The notes under the pieces were generated by a model, which was given only the letters and a program-made list of their open reading frames with translations, did not search any database and was not told the DNA's origin. From Planctomycetota bacterium (GTDB lineage Bacteria; Planctomycetota; UBA1135), in the NCBI GenBank assembly GCA_022447335.1, contig JAKVCF010000068.1, positions 1 to 11,696 on the forward strand: a stretch of DNA of 11,696 nt. Reading direction: 5' to 3'. The position numbers were made by a program, and so were the translations under genes. The first letter of the stretch is position 1, and each line of letters opens with the position of its first letter. Positions 6,596 through 11,696 of this stretch are shown piece after piece.

Positions 6596-7905
6596 CTGTC
6601 CGCCAGAATCTCAGCGAAGATAGCGTCGAGGTCGAGTTCGCTGGCGTAGGACTGTCGGCTGGACCTTTCAGCCAGAACGCTTCCTTCAGGCAATGGCCAC
6701 CAGCGCAGGGCCGTGGCGTTGCGCTCACTTACTCGCGCTGAGATCGACAGAGTGAGCTGGCGCGCGAGCTCACCCTTGGGGCGCTGGGCTTCCAGTTCCG
6801 CTTGGACATTGGCGAGCTCGACTAGAAGTCGAGTCAATCGATTGCGTCCTGCAGGAGAAAGGAGCTTGCCATTTTCCCTTGCCCATCCCTGACTTCCGCG
6901 GCGCAGTTCGGTTGAGCCTTTCGGCAAGGTGACTCGCAAGGAGGTTATATGTGTCGGATCGAATGAGATCAGCTGACGGCTGCGCAGCTCACTTGCCGGG
7001 TAGTCGAGCACGTTGAGGTCGTCGGCATAAATCGGCAGCAGGTAGTCACGTTCTTCGTCGAAAGCAATTCCGTCGAGGATACGCAGCACTTGCTCGACCT
7101 CGCGCTTACCGTCTAGTAACGCTGTCAGACGTAGTTCTCCGCCGCGGTAACGGAACTGCTCTGCGATTTCGTCAGGAACGCCATCTGTGGGAAGACTGGC
7201 GACGCGCATGCCGATCATACGATCAATGGCGCGCACCCGGACTGGGTCCACGCGGCCATCAATAGGCGCGACAAGGTTCCAGCTGCGGCCAGAGCGCTTG
7301 ATTTCGAAACCCTCGCCTGTGAAGGGTTGCCAGCGGATGCTTGTGGTATTGCGCGGGAATTTCACTACTGCATGATCGCGCCATTGTTGTGCGGGCCGAG
7401 TGAGCATTTCGGCCAGGGCGCGTGAAACGAGTACGCGTTGTCCATTACTTGAAGCGAAGACATGCGTTCCGCTTTGGTGTCGGGCGCCAATTGCAAGACG
7501 AAAGAGCTCGCGATCGGGGCCATAGATGATTTCAAGGTCAGCGGAAGGTGCTGCGATTCCCAGTTCTGCGTCAGTTCGGGCCGCCCAGGCCGCTTCGGGT
7601 TCGACTACAGGAGTACGGTGCAGCGTCTCAATAAGCGCGCGAACGAGTGCTGGCTCGGCACGGTCGACGAGCGGTTCTTTGAGATCGAAGTGTCCGTCGG
7701 AGGAAGGGACTAGGCGCAGTAGATCGCGCGTATCCGCGCGATGAATAAGCACCTCATGAATGTCGTCAGGATCGACTGCCAACAGGGTCACCGAGCCTTT
7801 CTCGACTTGCCTGTCCACGGTAGTCGGGTTCGGAATCAGTGTGGACAGAGCAATGGCAGCGCCGATCAAGGCAATGGTAAGCGCGAATAATGAGCGCGGG
7901 CTCAT
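6592..7905 (-). CDS. DUF4340-domain membrane-anchored protein of a Gld-type ABC operon
   Basis: A 437-aa protein, last in the four-gene ABC operon. An N-terminal membrane helix (about residues 6-23, SLFALTIALIGAAIALSTLI) is followed by a mostly soluble, extracytoplasmic region. The layout of short beta-hairpin repeats with W and F positions (for example VKFPRNTTSIRWQP, then FEIKRSGRSWNLVAPIDGRVD) matches DUF4340 proteins, which habitually sit next to GldG-like genes. The molecular role of the family is unknown. The ATG at 7905 overlaps the gldG-like stop as ATGA and has a GGAGG 8 nt upstream; an earlier TTG at 7920 is in frame but poorly placed. Assignment rests on context plus the general pattern; the domain name is fairly secure but the function is not. 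Confidence 0.82.
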   Translation of the reverse strand: MSPRSLFALTIALIGAAIALSTLIPNPTTVDRQVEKGSVTLLAVDPDDIHEVLIHRADTRDLLRLVPSSDGHFDLKEPLVDRAEPALVRALIETLHRTPVVEPEAAWAARTDAELGIAAPSADLEIIYGPDRELFRLAIGARHQSGTHVFASSNGQRVLVSRALAEMLTRPAQQWRDHAVVKFPRNTTSIRWQPFTGEGFEIKRSGRSWNLVAPIDGRVDPVRVRAIDRMIGMRVASLPTDGVPDEIAEQFRYRGGELRLTALLDGKREVEQVLRILDGIAFDEERDYLLPIYADDLNVLDYPASELRSRQLISFDPTHITSLRVTLPKGSTELRRGSQGWARENGKLLSPAGRNRLTRLLVELANVQAELEAQRPKGELARQLTLSISARVSERNATALRWWPLPEGSVLAERSSRQSYASELDLDAIFAEILADS

Positions 7906-9371
7906 CGGCGGCGCCTCCAATAAACCATTAGAGCCAATAGGAGTGTAAAGCCGGGTAGTCCAAGTGTGACCAGATTGGTGATGCGTACTTGGTCTGCGCG
8001 TTCGATTCGAAGTGGCAAGCTGGTTAGGGAAACGAGGCCAGACGGAGCGGCGTCTTGGCCAGCTAGCCAGCGCAGCGATCCGCTGACAAACTCCTGCGCG
8101 AATGGCAATTGCGGCCCGGTCAGAGACGCTACGCTACCGAGAGTGACGGTGCGTCCAGTCTGCAAAGGCTGTTCGGATTGCCAGAGCTCAGCGGCAGCAG
8201 CTAGTGGGAAGCTCTTGCGCGCCTCGCCAGGGCTTGGGGCGTAATCACGGTCGTGATCGGCCCATGCGTCGGCACTGGAGAGGATGAGTGAGGTGCGCAG
8301 GTAGTTGTTGCTGCCACCTTCTAACGCCAGTGGCCGTGCTGCCAGTAGGCCTTGGGCGCGACCAGATTCGGCTAGTACTTGGGTGGCAGGATGCTGGCCA
8401 CTCAGTTGACTCGAACTGATGTCGAGGGTGGCGACGGTGCTGTTGCCGGGCAATGCGCCGGCGCGCGGCCGTGCTTCACAGACGAGACCTGTGTCGAAGC
8501 GCAGCCCAGCCGGGGCCAGCAGTTGATTCCATTGCTGAACCACTTCAACTGGCGCTGTCGGTCCCAGTGCTAGGAAGAGTGGTTTGCCCGCGGAGATCCA
8601 GGACTCGGCGGCGACAAGGTCACCCTGCTGGAATGGTGCGGTCTGACCCGCGACAACGAGTAAATCGAACTCTTCTTTGGTGTCCGGCCCAGTGACTTCG
8701 ACGGTGTCCAGGCCTTCGGAGCGAATCAGGCGAATCAGTGGGCGCAAGCCGCGTTCGGCATTCGTACGCGGTTGTCCATAACCATTAACAATGCCGGCCC
8801 GAACAGGCTTGCTGGTTACAAGCCTTATTGCAGCATCGCCTAGTGCGCTGTCGACTCGCTCTTGCACTAATCGGGCAGGTTGACCATCGGGAGTAGGGTC
8901 GGTCGAAGTGAATAGCTCATTGAAGATGAACTTACGTCGCCCCTCTCCGGGGGTGTCCAAGATCAGTACCTCCAAAGGTTCACGTTCGAGATCGGTTTCC
9001 CATCGAGTCCAATCGACGGGCGATCCAAATTCTTCGAGCACGATGAGCTCCAGCTTGCCGCGTGCGCGAATGCGTGCGTCTTCTAGAAGAGAGCGTAGCC
9101 GCGCAAAGGCGCGTGGATAAACGAGATTGCCGTTGAAGGTTAGGCGTGCATCTTCTGGTCGCAGGAAGGCAATGGCACGCGTGCCTTCTGGTAGTGAGGA
9201 CAGTGCTTCTGCCGTGCGCTCCGATACGCCAGCTTGACCATGGCTGCTGACGTCCCAACGGACTCGCGCCTCCGGGCGCACCAGCACGCTAAGTGTGATG
9301 ATGACAACGGAAGTTCCAGCAGCAGCTGCTAGTAGGGTTAACAGCCCGAGGCGCATGCGACGAGAGCTCAT
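7902..9371 (-). CDS. GldG-like membrane-anchored component of an ABC-type exporter
   Basis: A 489-aa protein with an N-terminal membrane helix (about residues 8-32), a large extracytoplasmic region and a C-terminal membrane helix (about 462-484, ending YWRRRR). The opening after the helix, VRWDVSSHGQAGVSERTAEALSSLPEGTRAIAFL split over residues ~36-70, matches the GldG/ABC-type 'uncharacterised transport system' family, where a WD-S-G and L-S-T pattern precedes the beta-strand. The ...DLLVVAGQTAPFQQGDLVAAESWISAGKPLFLALGP region fits the conserved core of the family (DUF in PF09822). The family acts with an ATPase and an ABC-2 permease; in Bacteroidota the homologues are needed for gliding, but here only a membrane transport role is inferred. 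ATG at 9371 overlaps the permease stop as ATGA and has AAGGTGG 5 nt upstream, favoured over an in-frame start at 9404. Confidence 0.87.
   Translation of the reverse strand: MSSRRMRLGLLTLLAAAAGTSVVIITLSVLVRPEARVRWDVSSHGQAGVSERTAEALSSLPEGTRAIAFLRPEDARLTFNGNLVYPRAFARLRSLLEDARIRARGKLELIVLEEFGSPVDWTRWETDLEREPLEVLILDTPGEGRRKFIFNELFTSTDPTPDGQPARLVQERVDSALGDAAIRLVTSKPVRAGIVNGYGQPRTNAERGLRPLIRLIRSEGLDTVEVTGPDTKEEFDLLVVAGQTAPFQQGDLVAAESWISAGKPLFLALGPTAPVEVVQQWNQLLAPAGLRFDTGLVCEARPRAGALPGNSTVATLDISSSQLSGQHPATQVLAESGRAQGLLAARPLALEGGSNNYLRTSLILSSADAWADHDRDYAPSPGEARKSFPLAAAAELWQSEQPLQTGRTVTLGSVASLTGPQLPFAQEFVSGSLRWLAGQDAAPSGLVSLTSLPLRIERADQVRITNLVTLGLPGFTLLLALMVYWRRRR
7914..7918 (-). promoter_or_regulatory. 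Ribosome binding site for the DUF4340 gene
   Basis: On the minus strand this reads GGAGG, 8 nt before the ATG at 7905, inside the end of the gldG-like gene. It decides for the ATG at 7905 over the in-frame TTG at 7920. Confidence 0.75.
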
Positions 9372-10111
9372 GGGACCCACCTTCGCGAAACGAGTCGCAC
9401 CCAAGTCAAGAACAGGAAGAGGCCGGCAACCAGAGGGAAATAGGCCAACGCGTAGCTGTCGAGCAAGCCGACTGTGAAACCGCGATCTACCATGTCTGGA
9501 ATATTCATTGCATGGGCCAAGCCTTGTAGCGGATTACCCTGCTGGTCGAAAAGTACCGGAACGAAGAGCAGTAGGAAGTTGATGGCTGTTCCACCCGCAG
9601 CTGCGAATAGTAGATTCCCCCCCCATGCCGAAGCCCAGAGCCCTGTCGCTAGGAAGAGTAAGCTGATCATGAGGGACCCGTAAAAGCCGGAGAAGATCAA
9701 GCTCCAGTCGAGAGCCACGTTAAAGCTGGCTAGTACGATGAACAGTGCGAGTACTCCGGCCCAGAAGGCGAGGAAGAAGACGCAGGCCGCGAGATACTTT
9801 GCAAGTACGACCTCGATGTCTCGTACCGGCGCGGTTAGCAATGGTTCTAAGGTGCCCAGCCGGTGCTCTTCTGCGAACAGGCGCAGGGTCAGTAGGGGTG
9901 GAAAGGCCGGTAGCAGTAGCCAGACCAGTACACCGGAGCCAAACATGTATTGCGGTAGTCCATCGACATCGGCGCGGATCGTTTCGCTGGAAAGGAGGTA
10001 GGTAAAGAATATTCCGTTGAGCAGATACCAGAAGCCGAGCAGCACGAAGCTAAAAGGTGAGACGCATAGCGACCATACTTCGCGCATGAAGAGGGCTCGG
10101 AAGGCTCTCAT
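9368..10111 (-). CDS. ABC-2 type permease, GldF-like
   Basis: A 247-aa integral membrane protein with about six hydrophobic helices (near residues 20-40, 60-77, 105-130, 137-160, 166-188 and 217-241). Between helices 2 and 3 lies the cytoplasmic segment TLRLFAEEHRLGTLEPLLTAPV (75-96, shown here as key positions: Arg77, Phe79, Glu81-Glu82, Gly86-Thr87, then LLTAPV). It is the characteristic ABC-2 permease coupling region, very similar to GldF and NosY-like proteins. It would form the channel driven by the ATPase encoded just upstream. ATG at 10111 overlaps the ATPase stop as ATGA and has a strong GAGGAGG upstream. Substrate unknown. Confidence 0.92.
   Translation of the reverse strand: MRAFRALFMREVWSLCVSPFSFVLLGFWYLLNGIFFTYLLSSETIRADVDGLPQYMFGSGVLVWLLLPAFPPLLTLRLFAEEHRLGTLEPLLTAPVRDIEVVLAKYLAACVFFLAFWAGVLALFIVLASFNVALDWSLIFSGFYGSLMISLLFLATGLWASAWGGNLLFAAAGGTAINFLLLFVPVLFDQQGNPLQGLAHAMNIPDMVDRGFTVGLLDSYALAYFPLVAGLFLFLTWVRLVSRRWVP
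9377..9383 (-). promoter_or_regulatory. Ribosome binding site for the GldG-like gene
   Basis: On the minus strand this reads AAGGTGG, 5 nt before the ATG at 9371 and inside the end of the permease gene. It supports the ATG in the ATGA overlap as the start. Confidence 0.65.
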
Positions 10112-11040
10112 GCCGGCACCTCCTCGGTCATCGAGCGGAAGAGGTCGTCGAGCGTTGGGGTTAAAGTGCGGAATTCGAGCACTTCGACCGGTTGGGTGGC
10201 CAGCCAGCGGAAAAGCGCCTGGCGGCGCGCCGCATTCTCGGGCAGCACGCGATAGGTGCCCGCGCTTTGCTCGAGGCTGAGGTTTTCGGTCTCGTGAAGA
10301 AAGGCTTTCAAGTCGCCGAGCAGCTTGCCCTCCACATCCGATGTGCGGAATTGCACGGGCGCTTCATTTAGCGCACGCTCCTGCAGTCGCGTTAGTTCGC
10401 TGTCGGCGCGCGTTTTGCCGTGATGGATAATCAGCACTCGGTCGGCGATTTCCTCGACCTCCGGCAGTACGTGTGAGCTGAAGAGTATGGCTTTGCCGTC
10501 CTGCGCGAGTTCGCGCAGGAAGTCGCGGAAGTCCTGACGCTGAACTGGGTCGAGGCCACCGAACGGCTCATCGAGCAGTAGTGCGGGTGGGTTGGCGAGG
10601 AGTGCGTCCGCAAGACCTACACGCTGGCGGTACCCTTTTGAGAGTGCCGAGAAGGGTTGACGTACGCGATTCCCGAGGCCTAGTGCGGCTACGACTTCCT
10701 GCACGCGACGATTGGCTTCGGCGGATTTCAGGCCTTTGAGGCGGCCTCGAAAGCGGAGATACTCCCCCACGCGCAGCTCAGGCGGGGCGATGAAGTTTTC
10801 GGGTAGATAGCCAATTCGCTTGCGAGCTTCGAGCGAGGCATCTTGTAGATCGCAGCCGTCAATTCGGGCACGCCCACTAGTTGGTGGTAGGTAGCCAGAG
10901 AGGATGCGCAGGCTAGTGCTCTTTCCCGCTCCGTTCGGGCCAAGGAAACCCAGAATTTCCCCCGGCTCTACCTGGAACGATAGCTCATCGACCGCAGTCA
11001 GCGGTCCATAGCGCTTAGTGAGGGCTTCTGCCTCGATCAT
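10108..11040 (-). CDS. ABC transporter ATP-binding protein, GldA-like
   Basis: A 310-aa ATPase that would power the adjacent permease. The motifs are complete: Walker A GPNGAGKST at 34-42, the Q-loop region IGYLPEN at 76-82 with Glu81 at the Gln position (usual for this subfamily), the signature LSKGYRQR at 133-140, Walker B ALLLDEP with Asp157 and catalytic Glu158, and the switch His190 in FSSH. The C-terminal ~90 residues after the nucleotide domain (VQFRTSDVEGKLLGDLKAFL...) form the extra domain typical of GldA/NatA-like proteins. ATG at 11040 gives the standard MIEAEALTKRYG opening. No Shine-Dalgarno is visible before it, unlike the other three genes of the operon, and the leader to the upstream terminator is only ~15 nt. 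First gene of the operon ATPase-permease-GldG-DUF4340. Confidence 0.95.
   Translation of the reverse strand: MIEAEALTKRYGPLTAVDELSFQVEPGEILGFLGPNGAGKSTSLRILSGYLPPTSGRARIDGCDLQDASLEARKRIGYLPENFIAPPELRVGEYLRFRGRLKGLKSAEANRRVQEVVAALGLGNRVRQPFSALSKGYRQRVGLADALLANPPALLLDEPFGGLDPVQRQDFRDFLRELAQDGKAILFSSHVLPEVEEIADRVLIIHHGKTRADSELTRLQERALNEAPVQFRTSDVEGKLLGDLKAFLHETENLSLEQSAGTYRVLPENAARRQALFRWLATQPVEVLEFRTLTPTLDDLFRSMTEEVPA
10117..10125 (-). promoter_or_regulatory. Ribosome binding site for the ABC-2 permease
   Basis: On the minus strand this reads GAGGAGGTG, with AGGAGG 7 nt before the ATG at 10111. It is the strongest Shine-Dalgarno in the window and lies inside the 3' end of the ATPase gene, fitting coupled translation. 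Confidence 0.8.
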
Positions 11041-11055
11041 GATCTAGCCGGATGC

Positions 11056-11111
11056 AAAAAGCGGGCCGCGGACAGGGTACCGCCCCTTTGGAACGGTGTC
11101 TGCCCGCGGCC
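11056..11111 (-). terminator. Intrinsic terminator downstream of dnaK
   Basis: Read on the minus strand, an 8-bp perfect GC stem GGCCGCGG (11111-11104) pairs with CCGCGGCC (11071-11064). The ~32-nt loop has a further possible ACCG/CGGT pairing. CGC and then TTTTT (11060-11056) follow the stem. It sits 17 nt past the dnaK stop, as expected for a rho-independent terminator. The long loop lowers confidence a little. Confidence 0.72.
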
Positions 11112-11127
11112 TCAGTGTTGGACCGAA

Positions 11128-11586
11128 TCAGTCCTTCACTTCGTAGTCCGCGTCAACAACGTCGTCGCCACCCGTGCCGGCGCCGCCAGCGGGCGCTTCG
11201 GGTGCGGCTCCCGGACCTTGAGCGGAGGCTGCAGCGTAGAGCTTCTCGCCGAGCTGGCTCAACTGCTGTTGCAGGGCCTCGGTCGTGTTACTGATGACGT
11301 CGAGGTCTTCGCCCTGAAGTGATTCGGTTACGGCCGTGATCTTAGTTTCGACAGCTTCCTTATCCGCCTCCTCGAGCTTGTCCTCGTGCTCACTCATCAT
11401 CTTGCGTGCCTGGTGCACCATTTGGTCAGCGGCATTGCGTTTCTCGGCAGCAGATTTGGCGACTTCGTCCTGCTCCTTGAACTTTTCGGCATCTTCTTTC
11501 ATGCGCGAAATATCGTCGTCGGACAGGCCGGAACTCTGTTCGATACGAACTTGTTGCTCTTTGCCGGTGGCCTGGTCTTTGGACGT
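11128..11586 (-). pseudogene. dnaK: DnaK (Hsp70) C-terminal fragment, 5' part missing at a junction
   Basis: C-terminal part of the ATP-dependent chaperone DnaK. From about TSKDQATGKEQQVRIE (near 11586-11539), through SSGLSDDDISRMKEDAEKF and the alpha-helical lid, to the charged tail DDVVDADYEVKD, it matches the end of the substrate-binding domain and lid. The stop is intact and a terminator follows. Upstream of ~11586 the same frame stays open to the window end but reads PNVTIGRQLETLQVC... and IGQSLAPLKARPI, which has no resemblance to the expected DnaK beta-subdomain (APRGxPQIEVTFDID...), and neither do the other two minus-strand frames. So ~450 N-terminal residues are absent and the similarity ends inside the window, not at its edge. 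A complete dnaK must be expected elsewhere if this is real. Confidence 0.8.
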
Positions 11587-11592
11587 GAGGGC
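11578..11592. other. Putative chimeric or rearrangement junction
   Basis: Approximate point where minus-strand DnaK similarity (left) stops and plus-strand beta-propeller similarity (right) begins. No insertion sequence, tRNA, or inverted repeat is visible at the join. The placement is good to perhaps ±10 bp. Confidence 0.6.
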
Positions 11593-11696
11593 AATTGGAC
11601 GTGCTTTAAGCGGGGCCAAGGACTGCCCAATGCAAACCTGCAAGGTCTCCAGTTGGCGCCCAATGGTGACATTTGGGTGCGTACGGGCCTCGGTGC
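11581..11696 (+). CDS. Two-component-regulator-type beta-propeller fragment (partial at both ends)
   Basis: Thirty-eight codons in plus frame 1 read REGNWTCFKRGQ, then GLPNANLQGLQLAP and NGDIWVRTGLG, and run off the window. The pattern W-x-x-F, GLP-N, then xGDIWVxTxxG is that of the Reg_prop repeat (e.g. DGLPxNxVxxLxxDxDGNLWIGT) found in periplasmic sensor portions of hybrid two-component proteins and other propellers. It starts right where DnaK similarity ends, so its 5' part is presumably lost or lies elsewhere. Only about one repeat is visible, so the family call is tentative, and no start codon can be assigned. Confidence 0.5.

Noticed and set aside
10795..10812. Glu instead of Gln in the Q-loop of the ABC ATPase
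   Set aside because: YLPE at this position is usual in GldA/ABC-2-type ATPases, so it is not an anomaly.
1..11696. CRISPR arrays, tRNA or rRNA genes, insertion sequences, integration sites, tandem repeats
   Set aside because: Looked for across both strands; no regular repeat-spacer pattern, cloverleaf, transposase or terminal inverted repeats were seen, and there is almost no non-coding space to hold them.

Overview
The window is a gene-dense bacterial chromosomal segment, with almost no intergenic DNA and several 4-bp gene overlaps. It looks like a free-living, Gram-negative-type bacterium, and my best guess is Planctomycetota. The PurN has the SGGGRTLEN nucleotide loop and the GFYGHHVHEAV segment that I associate with that phylum. 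A large membrane-anchored Pkn-type Ser/Thr kinase and a GldA/F/G-DUF4340 transporter operon also fit. Several starts lack a Shine-Dalgarno sequence. The assignment is inference, and Acidobacteriota or a related deep lineage cannot be excluded by eye.

Left part (1-2614): the 3' end of a peptidoglycan amidase (zinc amidase_2/PGRP fold) on the plus strand converges, with a 3-bp gap, on a minus-strand pair ald (alanine dehydrogenase) -> uppP (undecaprenyl-diphosphatase). Two of these three genes concern the cell wall or its lipid carrier.

Middle (2615-6595): a 97-bp divergent spacer separates ald from a plus-strand operon: yggS (PLP homeostasis), an 852-aa transmembrane Ser/Thr kinase, then purN (GAR transformylase). 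Spacing is 3 bp between yggS and the kinase and a 4-bp GTGA overlap between the kinase and purN, so the three are probably co-transcribed and the last two translationally coupled.

Right-centre (6592-11040): a minus-strand four-gene operon encodes an ABC ATPase, an ABC-2 permease, a GldG-like membrane-anchored protein and a DUF4340 protein. All three internal junctions are ATGA overlaps and each internal start has a clear Shine-Dalgarno. This is the gliding-type ABC exporter layout, common in non-gliding bacteria and of unknown substrate. Its last stop codon overlaps the purN stop in a shared CTAA.

Right end (11041-11696): a probable intrinsic terminator follows the C-terminal part of dnaK (minus strand). 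DnaK similarity stops abruptly near 11586. Beyond that, the plus strand reads as a two-component-regulator-type beta-propeller repeat. The last ~110 bp therefore look like a different gene joined in inverted orientation to a cut dnaK, either a real rearrangement or, more likely, an assembly or amplification chimera. I found no convincing new defence, mobile or RNA system. The junction and the little-known kinase are the most noteworthy items.
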